Below, piece after piece: positions 35,449 to 44,140 of a DNA stretch of 64,000 bases. The DNA comes from Streptomyces sp. NRRL F-2664 (lineage in GTDB: Bacteria; Actinomycetota; Actinomycetes; Streptomycetales; Streptomycetaceae). The notes below the pieces were generated by a model. That model was not told the origin of the DNA and searched no databases. It saw only the letters and a list, made by a program, of their open reading frames with translations. The stretch spans positions 372,001-436,000 of the forward strand of contig NZ_JOFX01000002.1 in assembly GCF_000719345.1 (NCBI RefSeq), written 5' to 3'. Numbering within the stretch: position 1 is the stretch's first letter; each line of letters starts with the position of its first letter. Position numbers and translations under genes: made by a program.

Positions 35449-37371
35449 TCAGTCGACCTCGGCGACCGCCTGGGCGAACTGCGCCGCGTACAGCCGGGCG
35501 TAGGCGCCGTCCGACGCCAGCAGCTCCTCGTGCGTGCCCTGCTCCACGATCGAGCCGCTCTCCATCACCAGGATCAGGTCGGCGTCGCGGATCGTGGAGA
35601 GCCGGTGCGCGATCACGAACGACGTGCGGCCGTGCGCGAGCCGCGCCATCGCCTTCTGGATCAGCACCTCGGTCCGGGTGTCCACCGAACTCGTCGCCTC
35701 GTCGAGGACCAGGATCACCGGGTCCGACAGGAACGCCCGCGCGATGGTGATCAGCTGCTTCTCGCCCGCGCTGACGCCCGAGCCCTCGTCGTCCAACACG
35801 GTGTCGTAGCCGTCCGGCAGGGTCCGGATGAACCGGTCCGCGTGCGCGGCCCGCGCCGCCTCCTCCACCTCGGCCCGCGTGACCTCGCGCGCAGCACCGT
35901 AGGCGATGTTCTCCGCGATGGTGCCCCCGAACAGCCACGTGTCCTGGAGCACCATGCCGATGCCGCCGCGCAGTTCCTCGCGGGTCATCTTGGCGATGTC
36001 GACCCCGTCCAGGGCGATCTCCCCGCCCGTGACCTCGTAGAACCGCATGAGCAGGTTCACCAGGGTGGTCTTGCCGGCGCCCGTCGGGCCCACGATCGCG
36101 ACCGTGTGGCCCGGCTCCACCGACAGCGACAGGTTCTCGATGAGCGGCCGGTCGGGCTCGTAGCGGAAGGCCACCTTGTCGAAGGTGACCCGGCCGCGCA
36201 GCTCCTGCGGGCGCTCCGGCACGTCGGCGTCGCGCTCCTGCTCCGGAGCGTCGAGCAGCTCGTAGACCCGCTCCGCCGAGGCGACGCCGGACTGCACGAG
36301 GTTCGCCATCGACGCGACCTGGGTCAGCGGCATCGAGAACTGCCGCGAGTACTGGATGAAGGCCTGCACGTCACCGATCGACAGGGTGCCGGAGGCGACC
36401 CGGAGCCCGCCGACCACGGCGATCAGCACGTAGTTGATGTTCGAGATGAAGAACATCACCGGCTGCATGATGCCGCTGACCAGCTGCGCCTTGAACGAGG
36501 CCCGGTACAGCGCCTCGTTCTGCTCGGCGAAGACCGCCGCGGACTCCTTCTGCCGGCCGAACACCTTCACCAGGGTGTGCCCGGAGTACATCTCCTCGAT
36601 GTGGGCGTTCAAGGCGCCGGTCGTCTTCCACTGCTCCACGAACTGCGGCTGCGACTTCTTGCCGATCTTCGCGGCCACGTACACCGAGACCGGGACGGTC
36701 CCGACCGCGACCAGCGCCAGCAGCGGCGAGATCCAGAACATCATCGCGAGCACACCGACGATCGTCAGCAGGGAGTTGAGCAGCTGCCCCATCGTCTGCT
36801 GGAGCGTCTGGCCGATGTTGTCGATGTCGTTCGTGGCCCGGCTCAGCACCTCGCCGCGCTTCTGCTGGTCGAAGTACGACAGCGGCAGGCGCGACAGCTT
36901 TGCCTGGAGCTCCTCGCGCATCCGGTACAGGGTGCCGTTCATGACGTGGTTCGACAGCCTGGTCGCGACCAGCATCAGCAGGCCGGCCAGGGTGAAGACC
37001 ACCAGCGCCCAGACCGCCACCACGCCGACCGCGCCGAAGTCGATGCCCCGGCCCGGAGTGAAGTCGGTGCCCGACAGCATGTCCGCCATGCCCTCGTCGC
37101 CGCGGGCGCGCATCGCGTCCAGTGCCTGCTGCTTGGTGACACCGGCCGGCATCTCCCGGCCGACGATCCCCGCGAAGACCAGGTCGGTCGCGTCGCCGAG
37201 GATCTTCGGCCCCACGACGGCGCAGGCGACGCTGCCGACGACGGCGAGGACCATGCCCCACAGCTTGGCCCGGTCCTGCGCGAGCTGGGCCAGCAGCCGT
37301 TTGCCCGACCCCTTGAAGTCCAGGGACCGCTGGGCCGGCCCCATCATCATCCGTCCTCCGGGCCCGCTCAT
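35449..37371 (-). CDS. ABC exporter half-transporter with canonical Walker B
   Basis: 640 residues: six-helix transmembrane domain then ATPase domain with Walker A GPTGAGKTTLVN (about residue 420), signature VSAGEKQLITIAR and Walker B VILVLDEATSSVD with the catalytic Glu. The signature deviates from LSGGQ (SAGEK). A 40-residue insertion after the first helix pair (MPAGVTKQQALDAMRARGDE) is unusual. Its start overlaps the stop of the preceding ABC gene as ATGA. With that gene it makes a heterodimeric exporter in which only one of two ATP sites is consensus. Substrate unknown. Confidence 0.93.
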   Translation of the reverse strand: MSGPGGRMMMGPAQRSLDFKGSGKRLLAQLAQDRAKLWGMVLAVVGSVACAVVGPKILGDATDLVFAGIVGREMPAGVTKQQALDAMRARGDEGMADMLSGTDFTPGRGIDFGAVGVVAVWALVVFTLAGLLMLVATRLSNHVMNGTLYRMREELQAKLSRLPLSYFDQQKRGEVLSRATNDIDNIGQTLQQTMGQLLNSLLTIVGVLAMMFWISPLLALVAVGTVPVSVYVAAKIGKKSQPQFVEQWKTTGALNAHIEEMYSGHTLVKVFGRQKESAAVFAEQNEALYRASFKAQLVSGIMQPVMFFISNINYVLIAVVGGLRVASGTLSIGDVQAFIQYSRQFSMPLTQVASMANLVQSGVASAERVYELLDAPEQERDADVPERPQELRGRVTFDKVAFRYEPDRPLIENLSLSVEPGHTVAIVGPTGAGKTTLVNLLMRFYEVTGGEIALDGVDIAKMTREELRGGIGMVLQDTWLFGGTIAENIAYGAAREVTRAEVEEAARAAHADRFIRTLPDGYDTVLDDEGSGVSAGEKQLITIARAFLSDPVILVLDEATSSVDTRTEVLIQKAMARLAHGRTSFVIAHRLSTIRDADLILVMESGSIVEQGTHEELLASDGAYARLYAAQFAQAVAEVD

Positions 37372-39101
37372 GCGGCCTCCGCCTCCGTCAGCTGGGAGAG
37401 CACGATCTCCCGGTAGGTCTCGTTGCCGGCCATCAGCTCGTGGTGGCGTCCCTCGCCCACGACCTGCCCCTCGTCCAGGACGATGATCCGGTCGGCGTCG
37501 CGGATCGTCGCGACCCGCTGGGCGACGATGACCACGGTCGCGTCCTCCGTCTCGCGGGCGAGCGCCGCGCGCAGCGCCGCGTCCGTCGCGTAGTCCAGGG
37601 CCGAGAAGGAGTCGTCGAAGAGGTAGATCTCCGGGCGCTGCACCAGGGTGCGGGCGATGGCCAGGCGCTGGCGCTGGCCGCCGGAGACGTTCGTGCCGCC
37701 CTGGGTGACGGGGGCGGCCAGGCCGCCCTCCAGCGCCGAGACGAACTCCTTGGCCTGGGCGACCTCCAGGGCCCGCCACAACTCCTCGTCGGTGGCGTCG
37801 GGGCGTCCGTAGCGCAGGTTGGAGGCAATGGTTCCGGAGAACAGGTAGGGCTTCTGCGGGACCATGCCCACCGTCTTGGCCAGGAGGTCGGGGTCGAGGC
37901 GCTGTACGTCCTCGCCGTCGACCAGCACCTGGCCGCCGGTCGCGTCGAAGAGCCGCGGCACCAGGCCCAGCAGGGTGGACTTCCCACTGCCGGTGGAGCC
38001 GATGACCGCCGTGGTCTCGCCCGGACGGGCCACCAGGTCCACGCCGCGCAGCACCGGAGCCTCGGCGCCCGGGTAGCGGAAGTCGGCGCCGCGCAGCTCC
38101 AGGACCCCTCGGCGGCCGAGCTCGCGCACCGGGTCGGCGGGCGGGACGACGCTGGACGCGGTGTCCAGCACCTCCTGGATGCGTTCGGCGCAGACCTCGG
38201 CGCGCGGCACCATCATGAACATGAAGGTGGCCATCATCACCGACATGACGATCTGCATCAGGTAGGCGAGGAAGGCCGTCAGCTGGCCGATCTCCATGCC
38301 GCCGCTGTCGACGCGCATGGCACCGAACCAGATGACGGCGACGCTGGAGATGTTCACGACCACGATCACGGTCGGGAACATCAGCGCCAGCAACTTGCCG
38401 GAGGCCAGCGAGACGCCGGTGAGGTCGGCGTTGGCCTCCCGGAAGCGGTCCTTCTCGTAGTCGTCGCGGACGAAGGCGCGGATCACGCGGTTGCCGGTGA
38501 TCTGCTCGCGCAGCACCCGGTTCACGGTGTCCAGGCGGTCCTGCATCTGGCGGAACAGCGGCCGCGTCCTGAGGACGACGGCGCCGACCGAGACCCCGAG
38601 CACGGGGACGACGGCCAGCAGGACGCCCGACAGCTGCACGTCCAGCGAGAGCGCCATGGCGATGCCGCCGATGCACATGATCGGGGCCGAGACCATCAGG
38701 GTGAAGGTCATCAGCACCAGCATCTGGACCTGCTGGACGTCGTTCGTCGTACGGGTGATCAGCGACGGGGCGCCGAACTGGCCGAGCTCCCTGGCGGAGA
38801 AGCTCTGCACCCGGTCGAAGACGGCGGCGCGGACGTCGCGGCCGACGGCGGCGGCGGTGCGGGCGCCGTAGTAGACGGCTCCGACGTTGCAGACGAGCTG
38901 GACGAGCGAGACGCCGAGCATCAGCGCACCGAAGCGCAGGATGTAGCCGGTGTCGCCGTGGACGACACCGTTGTCGATGATGTCGGCGTTCAGGGTGGGC
39001 AGGTAGAGGCTGGCGCTGGTCTGCAGCAGTTGCAGCAGGATCAGCGCCGCGATGGGTTTCCGGTACGGACCCAGGTGGGTCCGCAGAAGTCGTATGAGCA
39101 C
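37368..39101 (-). CDS. ABC exporter half-transporter with degenerate Walker B
   Basis: 577 residues: transmembrane domain, Walker A GSTGSGKSTLLG near residue 370, signature VSGGQRQRLAIAR, Walker B EIYLFDDSFSALD, where the catalytic Glu is Asp. This residue pattern complements the downstream partner (canonical Glu but SAGEK signature), the known layout of asymmetric heterodimers such as TM287/288. First gene of the pair. Regulator and substrate are not evident; hrdA is convergent at 35301. Confidence 0.93.
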   Translation of the reverse strand: MLIRLLRTHLGPYRKPIAALILLQLLQTSASLYLPTLNADIIDNGVVHGDTGYILRFGALMLGVSLVQLVCNVGAVYYGARTAAAVGRDVRAAVFDRVQSFSARELGQFGAPSLITRTTNDVQQVQMLVLMTFTLMVSAPIMCIGGIAMALSLDVQLSGVLLAVVPVLGVSVGAVVLRTRPLFRQMQDRLDTVNRVLREQITGNRVIRAFVRDDYEKDRFREANADLTGVSLASGKLLALMFPTVIVVVNISSVAVIWFGAMRVDSGGMEIGQLTAFLAYLMQIVMSVMMATFMFMMVPRAEVCAERIQEVLDTASSVVPPADPVRELGRRGVLELRGADFRYPGAEAPVLRGVDLVARPGETTAVIGSTGSGKSTLLGLVPRLFDATGGQVLVDGEDVQRLDPDLLAKTVGMVPQKPYLFSGTIASNLRYGRPDATDEELWRALEVAQAKEFVSALEGGLAAPVTQGGTNVSGGQRQRLAIARTLVQRPEIYLFDDSFSALDYATDAALRAALARETEDATVVIVAQRVATIRDADRIIVLDEGQVVGEGRHHELMAGNETYREIVLSQLTEAEAA

Positions 39102-39200
39102 GCGCAGGCTCCGGTCGGCACGATCGAGGGGTTCAACCCATCTTCGGCCAATCGGCTCTGCGACCCCACCCGATTTCGCAAAGGCCGGTCAAAAGGACGA

Positions 39201-39250
39201 GGCCCGGGCCGGGGACCGGGGCGGGGGTCCTACGACCCCGGCCCGGGGCC
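39201..39250. terminator. Terminator hairpin after the sugar kinase
   Basis: Long GC stem GGCCCGGGCCGGGG (39201-39214) pairing with CCCCGGCCCGGGGCC (39236-39250), with an internal small hairpin. It lies 13 bases past the kinase stop (minus strand) and upstream of the ABC operon. Confidence 0.7.
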
Positions 39251-39262
39251 GGGCCGTACCGC

Positions 39263-40711
39263 TCAGAACGCCCCGGGGTGGATCTGCTCGCGCGTCGCGA
39301 CGTACTGCTGCCGCACGCCCTGCCAGGCTGCGAAGTCCTCGTCCGGCTCGAACACCTGCGCCGCGGGGGCGGGCCAGACCGGCGGGGTGTGCGGAGCCAG
39401 AGTGCCCTGAGCCACACCGAGCGCCCAGGCGGCCTGGCGGGCCGCGCCCAGCGCCGCGTAGGCGGCCGGCGCCGGTACGACGATCTGCGTACCGAACAGC
39501 CCGGGGGCCGCGGCCTGCACGGCGGGCAGCTCGGCGGCCGCGCCGAGCAGGAACACCCGGCGAATCTCGACCCCGCGCGAACGCAGCACGTCGAGGGCGT
39601 CCACCAGGCCGCACAGCATGCCCTCGAAAGCCGCGCGGGCCAGGTGCTCCGGCTTCATCGAATCCCGGCGCAGCCCGGTGAGGGTCCCGGCGGCCAGCGG
39701 CAGGTTCGGGGTCCGCTCACCCTCCAGGTACGGCAGGAGGACGAGGCCGTGCGCGCCCGGCGTCGACTTCAGCGCCAGCTCGGACAGCCCCTCCAGGTCA
39801 GTGCCCAGCAACTCGGCGGTGCCGCGCAGGGCCCGTACGGCGTTGGAGGTGTTCACCACGGGCAGGTGCATCCCGGTGGCGTCGGCCAGGGAGGTGATCA
39901 GCCCGCCCGGCTCCGACAGCGCCTCATGGTGCACCGCCATGACCGAACCGGAGGCCCCGAGGGACACCACCGCGTCGCCGGGGCCCAGCCCCAGGCCGAG
40001 GGCGGCGGCCATCGTCTCGCCGGTGCCGGCGGATATCAGCAGCCCCTCGGGCGTGGTCCCGGCCGCGTCGGCCGGGCCGAGCACCTCGGGCAGCAGCGCC
40101 CGGTGCCCGAGCGCCAGTTCGACCAGGTCGGGCCGCCAGGCCCCGGCGGCCGCCGACCAGAAACCGGTGCCGGACGCGCCGCCGCGGTCGGTCGTCCGCC
40201 GCGCCGGGCGGCCCAGCAGCTGCCAGACGAGCCAGTCGTGCGGGGACATCAGCACCGCCACCCGGCGGGCCGCCTCGGGCTCGGTGCGGGCCAGCCAGGC
40301 CAGCTTGGCGACCGGCTGCGCGGAGTGCGGGACCGAGCCCACGGCCTCGGCCCAGGCGTGCCGCCCGCCGAGGGCCTCGGTGAGGTCGGCGGCCGCGACC
40401 TGGCCGCGCTTGTCGTTGCCGACGAGGGCCGGGCGGACCAGGGCGCCCTGCGGGTCCAGCGGCAGCAGGCCGTGCTGCTGCGCGGACACGCCGATGGCCT
40501 GGACCCCCTCCAGGATCCCGCCGCCGGCTGCCTCGCCGAGCGAGAGCAGCCAGGCCTGCGGGTCGGCCTCGTGGGGACTGGCGCCGTCCGGTTCGCCCAC
40601 GGGCTGCGGATGGGGCGCGTACCCCTGGCGCAGCACCGCGCCGGTGTCGGTGTCACAGACGACGATGCGTGTGAACGCGGAAGAGCTGTCCAGCCCGGCG
40701 ACTATCCCCAT
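39263..40711 (-). CDS. FGGY carbohydrate kinase (xylulokinase type)
   Basis: 482 residues from ATG 40709-40711. Typical FGGY layout: MGIVAGLDSSSAFTRIVVCD phosphate loop at the start, VSAQQHGLLPLDPQG near residue 75, SPHDWLVWQLLG and DRGGASGTGFW in the sugar-binding part, adenosine motifs SLGASGSVMAV near 250 and FLLGAAAELPAVQ near 415. DRGGASGTGFW matches xylulokinases (D-xylulose to xylulose 5-phosphate). No xylose isomerase is nearby, so the exact sugar is uncertain. Confidence 0.88.
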   Translation of the reverse strand: MGIVAGLDSSSAFTRIVVCDTDTGAVLRQGYAPHPQPVGEPDGASPHEADPQAWLLSLGEAAGGGILEGVQAIGVSAQQHGLLPLDPQGALVRPALVGNDKRGQVAAADLTEALGGRHAWAEAVGSVPHSAQPVAKLAWLARTEPEAARRVAVLMSPHDWLVWQLLGRPARRTTDRGGASGTGFWSAAAGAWRPDLVELALGHRALLPEVLGPADAAGTTPEGLLISAGTGETMAAALGLGLGPGDAVVSLGASGSVMAVHHEALSEPGGLITSLADATGMHLPVVNTSNAVRALRGTAELLGTDLEGLSELALKSTPGAHGLVLLPYLEGERTPNLPLAAGTLTGLRRDSMKPEHLARAAFEGMLCGLVDALDVLRSRGVEIRRVFLLGAAAELPAVQAAAPGLFGTQIVVPAPAAYAALGAARQAAWALGVAQGTLAPHTPPVWPAPAAQVFEPDEDFAAWQGVRQQYVATREQIHPGAF

Positions 40712-40750
40712 GCGGAGAATTCTGCCGCACGCGGCACAGGTGTCGCCCGT

Positions 40751-40791
40751 CCCGGAGCCCCTGGAACCGCAGGGGTCCCAGGGGCTCCGGG
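40751..40791. terminator. Hairpin between the YtxH and kinase genes
   Basis: 14-bp stem CCCGGAGCCCCTGG (40751-40764) and CCAGGGGCTCCGGG (40778-40791), 13-base loop. Sits between two minus-strand genes and likely ends the YtxH transcript. Confidence 0.75.
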
Positions 40792-40806
40792 CGCGGCCGG
40801 TGCGCG

Positions 40807-41112
40807 TCAGGTGTTGCTGGTGCCCCAGTCGTCCTCGACGGCCTGGCCGTTGCTGCGACCGCGCAGCCCGCGCACCCGTCCGGCGAGCGACTCCGGCACG
40901 GCGTCGCCCACCTTCTCGCTCACCACGGCGAACGCCTTCCCGGCGTACTCGCGCCCGGTGTGGCCCGCGGTCTCGGCGGCGTTGCGCACCGCCGGATTCT
41001 GCGCGACCTGCCGGGCGGACTTCTTCAGCTTCTCGTAGCGCTCGCGTCCGGCCCGTGTTCCGAGCACGTACCCGAGAGCCAGTCCGACCACGAACGTGAC
41101 CTTGTACCGCAT
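40807..41112 (-). CDS. YtxH domain-containing protein
   Basis: 101 residues from ATG 41110-41112 (an in-frame GTG nine bases earlier is possible). One N-terminal membrane helix (VTFVVGLALGYVLGTRAG) with the YtxH-type GYxxGxxxGRxRYEK end, then a charged helical part likely to form a coiled coil (KKSARQVAQNPAVRNAAETAG). Stress-related envelope protein family without a defined biochemical role. Confidence 0.82.
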   Translation of the reverse strand: MRYKVTFVVGLALGYVLGTRAGRERYEKLKKSARQVAQNPAVRNAAETAGHTGREYAGKAFAVVSEKVGDAVPESLAGRVRGLRGRSNGQAVEDDWGTSNT

Positions 41113-41257
41113 GCCTGTCACCCTTCGTCGTGTGGTGCCCGGCCTGCTGTCGATACCGATTGGCGGAGCACCCCCCTGCTTGCGCTAATCTATGTCTCGC
41201 AACGGGCGCTCGCCCCCCGGCAAGGCCGGAGGTGGGCTGTTCGATGCACCGCAGCAA

Positions 41258-41330
41258 TCCCCTGTAGCTCAATTGGCAGAGCAGCCGGCTGTTAACCGGC
41301 AGGTTACTGGTTCGAGTCCAGTCGGGGGAG
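41258..41330 (+). tRNA. tRNA-Asn (GTT)
   Basis: 73-base cloverleaf: acceptor TCCCCTG with CGGGGGA and discriminator G, D-arm GCTC...GAGC, anticodon loop CTGTTAA (anticodon GTT), T-arm CTGG-TTCGAGT-CCAG. CCA is not encoded. First of a tandem pair. Confidence 0.96.
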
Positions 41331-41335
41331 CGCAG

Positions 41336-41408
41336 TCCCCTGTAGCTCAATTGGCAGAGCATTCGGCTGTTAACCGGAGGGTTGCTGGTTCGAGTCCAGC
41401 CGGGGGAG
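41336..41408 (+). tRNA. tRNA-Asn (GTT), second copy
   Basis: 73 bases, starting five bases after the first copy; same acceptor, D-arm and anticodon loop (CTGTTAA). Differences are confined to the anticodon stem, variable region and T-stem (GCTGG/CCAGC). Cotranscribed with the first. Confidence 0.96.
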
Positions 41409-41418
41409 CAAGGAAGAC

Positions 41419-41450
41419 AAGAGGGCCCCACGGGGCCCTCTTCTTTCTTT
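41419..41450. terminator. Intrinsic terminator of the tRNA-Asn pair
   Basis: Stem AAGAGGGCCC (41419-41428) and GGGCCCTCTT (41433-41442), loop CACG, followed by CTTTCTTT. A classical rho-independent terminator with a T-tract, uncommon in this GC-rich window. Confidence 0.9.
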
Positions 41451-41594
41451 GCCGCCCCGTCCGGGAACCGGGCAGCCTTCAGCGCGGTCTCACTGAGCAG
41501 GCGAAGCCGATCATGCGGGGCATCCGAAGCAGGAGATCGTATGAGCGGCTATGCTGCGGCAGACGGCGCGCACAGGTGTACGCGCCACGCCGTG

Positions 41595-41668
41595 AAGGGG
41601 CGGTAGCTCAGCCGGTTAGAGCAGCGGACTCATAATCCGTCGGCCGTGGGTTCGAGTCCCACCCGCCC
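41595..41668 (+). tRNA. tRNA with CAT anticodon (elongator Met or Ile2)
   Basis: 74 bases. Acceptor GGGGCGG with CCGCCCC and discriminator A, D-arm GCTC...GAGC, anticodon stem GCGGA/TCCGT with loop CTCATAA, T-arm GTGGG-TTCGAGT-CCCAC. The G1-C72 pair excludes initiator Met. Whether C34 is modified to lysidine (Ile) or stays Met cannot be told from DNA alone. Its 3' end directly borders an integrase remnant. Confidence 0.92.
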
Positions 41669-41673
41669 CACCG

Positions 41674-41707
41674 CAAGCCGCAGGTGCAGAAACGTTCGCA
41701 CCTGCGG
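41674..41707. terminator. Hairpin after the CAT-anticodon tRNA
   Basis: 12-bp arms AGCCGCAGGTGC (41674-41685) and GCACCTGCGGCT (41696-41707) with a 10-base loop; the downstream bases include GCGTTTTCC. The same two arms recur at 44062-44093 on the far side of the atypical region. Confidence 0.75.
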
Positions 41708-41732
41708 CTCCGGCGTTTTCCGGGGCTATCGC

Positions 41733-41864
41733 GCCGTCGGCGCGCACGAGGGACGCAGCCTTCCCGGCCGCGTCGCGCCCGACTCCACCCAGCAGGCGGG
41801 AGCACAGGTCTGTGGTGATCGTCACCGCGGAGTGCCCGTGGCGCTTCGGCACGTCGGCCGCCCA
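41733..41864 (-). pseudogene. C-terminal remnant of a phage/plasmid-type tyrosine integrase
   Basis: Minus-strand reading gives HGHSAVTITTDLCSRLLGG followed by VGRDAAGKAASLV, which aligns with the end of tyrosine recombinases (typically LGHSSVTITLDxYxHLLPG and onward). The GHS box is kept, the catalytic Tyr position is Cys, and the Arg-bearing upstream parts are missing, so it is dead. Integrases of actinobacterial integrative elements sit with their 3' end against the tRNA used as attachment site, exactly the place and orientation found here (65 bases from the tRNA end). Confidence 0.7.
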
Positions 41865-42550
41865 GGTGGGGTCCTGGACGGTGGTTGGCAGCGCCTGGCG
41901 GCAGTGCGGCGGCACAGACAGCCGAGCAGGCGTTGACCAGCAGCGGCAGGACGTCGGTAGCGACGGTGAGTGAGATCCACCGCTAGTGAAGTTCCTGCCC
42001 CTCCACCGGACCGTCGCAGACACTGCATGTGCTGATGGCTGTCGTGCCCCATTTCTTGGGGTCCAGCGCAGCGAGTGGCTGCCAGGAGCGATGTCACCCG
42101 TACTCCGGAGTCGGGGGAAGGGAGGGCGCAGCCTGAAGTTGCCGAACAGCGAGCGGGTGCTGACCGTGCTTCTCACCAGCTTTGAGCAGCGGGTGAGGCC
42201 GGCGTCAGGCCCGTTGACTCAGGCCATCGGTTCGGAAGCGGGGTGGGATCGGGGCGGGCGGCATCCATACGGTCACGACAGAAAACTGGCAGGGCGATCC
42301 CACCTGCGGCTCCGGCCTTTTCGGCCGAGGGGGTCGGGATCCGGTCGGCGGGGGCGGTCCGCCCGTCCGGTCCGGGGGATGTCCGAGGAGAGGTTCCGGG
42401 TGCTGACGTGTCGTCAGTGCAGTGAGGGTCACCGCCCGGGGAGGGGGCGAGCAGGAGACGGCGATGATCCCGACCGCCCTTCGCGGTCGGTGCTCCCTTG
42501 GTACGCTCGAACGGCCGCATGGGGGTACGGAGCCGGCGATGGAGTCCTGA
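41865..42550. other. Non-coding stretch of the decayed element, with repeats
   Basis: No intact gene. Composition is less biased than in the core genes around it. The 16-base string CACCTGCGGCTCCGGC at 42301-42316 is an exact copy of 41697-41712 (the right arm of the tRNA hairpin plus four bases), both followed by n-TTTTC. A hairpin with arms CCGACCGC (42470-42477) and GCGGTCGG (42483-42490) lies 61 bases before the BTAD-macro gene. GGAG at 42541-42544 is its likely ribosome site. Confidence 0.55.
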
Positions 42551-43929
42551 TTGACGGACGTTTACGTGAGCGTGCTCGGGGCCACCACGCTCGAACGGGG
42601 AGGCGCCCGCATCCGGCTCACCCCCCTCACGGCCAAACTGCTGTTACGCCTGGTCGCGGCGGAGGGCGAGGCCGTCGCCTCCGGGGAGCTGTACGCGGAC
42701 CTCTGGGGCAGGCCGGAGCGGGGCCGGATCACCCGGGCCCACCGGACCGAGGTGCAAAAGCGCGTCCTTCAGCTGCGCCGGGCGCTGGAGCCGGCCCCCG
42801 GCGGCCCGGACGAGCCCGTGCTGCGGACCGAGAGCTCCTGACCTGCGGCGGCCAGGAGTCGGCCTACCGGCTGGTGCTCGGCCCGGACCGGCTCGACGCC
42901 CTGCAGTTCACCGAACTCTTCCACCGGGCCGCCCACACCGGCTCGGCCACGGCGACGATGCTCCTCAACCGGGCGCTCGGGCTGTGGCGGGGACGCCCGC
43001 TGGGCGAGGTGGCCGACGCGGAGTTCGCCCGGCCCCTCGTGCGGCGGCTGGCGGGGATGTACGAAGCGGCCTGCGCCGAATTGATCCGGACCCACACCCG
43101 GTGGGACCGGCCCGAGCTCGCCCTGCCCGTCGCGGAGCGGCTGGTGGCGCAGCGGCCCGACGACGAGGCGGCGCTTGCGACGCTCCGGGGCCTGTGGGCG
43201 CAGCTGCGCGAACGCGACGGCGCCGAGCTGCTGCGCCAGGAGTTCCCCCGGCTGCGGACCACGGTCGTCGTCAAGAGCGGCGACCTCTTCGAGGAGACCG
43301 ACGCGAGCCTGGTCGCCGGCTTCGGGGACACCTTCGACACGGCCGTCGAGGACGGCCTCGACATCAGCCGGGGCAGCGTGCAGGGACAACTGCTGCGCCG
43401 GGTCTTCGGCGGCGACCGGGCGTTGCTCGACCGGGAACTCCGCAAGGGGCTGCGATCGGTGCAGCCGGTCGGGCGGGAGAGCGCCCGGGACAAACCGAGG
43501 GGCAAACGCCTGCGCTACCCGATCGGGACGGTGGTCCCGGTGCCGCTGGCCGAGCCCGGCCGCAGGGTGTTCGCGGTCGCCCACGGCAGACGGGGGCAGG
43601 ACCTGATCGCCCGGTCGAGCTCGGACGCCCTGCGGGTCGCCCTGGACCGGCTGTGGGAGTCCGTCTCCGTCCACGGCCTGCTCAGACCGGTCGCGCTCCC
43701 TCTGGTGGGGTCCGGGCCGGCGGGGGTCACCGCTCTCCCGGGCCACGAGTTGATCGCCCTGATCGCGGACACCTTCCTGCGTGCCTGCCGGGACCGGCCG
43801 GTCACTCCGGAACTACGGGTCGTCGTACGGCCGGAGGAGCTGCGCGGGATCGGCCTCCCCGACGTCGCACGCTACTTCCAGGGACTCGACGGCGACGGGC
43901 TCCGCTCGCAGGAGGCGGCACCGCGATGA
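42551..43929 (+). pseudogene. BTAD transcription-regulator domain fused to a macro-like domain, frameshifted
   Basis: TTG start at 42551 with GGAG six bases upstream. Frame 1 (42551-42841) encodes a SARP-type winged helix (LTPLTAKLLLRLVAAEGEAV, RAHRTEVQKRVLQLRRAL) and stops at 42839. The sequence goes on in another frame from about 42832 (LLTCGGQESAYRLVLGPDRL) through a BTAD helical-repeat domain to TGA 43927. Removing one AG of GAGAG (42830-42834) restores a 458-codon frame. From LRTTVVVKSGDLFEETDA (about 43252) a macro-like DUF6430-type domain follows: GDTFDTAVEDG, SVQGQLLRRVFGGDRALLDREL, DKPRGKRLRYPIGTV, LVGSGPAG. No ATPase domain, unlike SARP/STAND regulators. Could be a real 2-bp duplication, an assembly error or recoding. 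Confidence 0.75.
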
Positions 43930-44059
43930 TCCTCGACCAGCAGTCCGATCCCGGGTGACCCTGCGCCGCCACCACATCGCGCTCCTGCTGTCCCGTCATC
44001 GCCGTGCATCGTCGCGGCACCGGCTTCCCGTTGTCTCGTTCCCCGCCCCCGGCGGCCTT

Positions 44060-44095
44060 GCAGCCGCAGGTGCGGGCGGCGGCACCTGCGGCTGC
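44060..44095. terminator. Hairpin at the right edge of the accessory region
   Basis: 14-bp arms GCAGCCGCAGGTGC (44060-44073) and GCACCTGCGGCTGC (44082-44095), 8-base loop. The inner 12 bases of each arm are identical to those of the hairpin behind the tRNA (41674-41707). It separates the BTAD-macro gene from the convergent ligase gene and could end both transcripts. Confidence 0.75.
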
Positions 44096-44140
44096 GGCGT
44101 ACCCGGGTGCCGTCGGGGCGCCGGCCGGGTCGCGGGTGGG

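Noticed and set aside
41258..41408. Tandem near-identical 73-base units as a repeat array or CRISPR
   Set aside because: They fold as two complete tRNA-Asn genes with a shared terminator.
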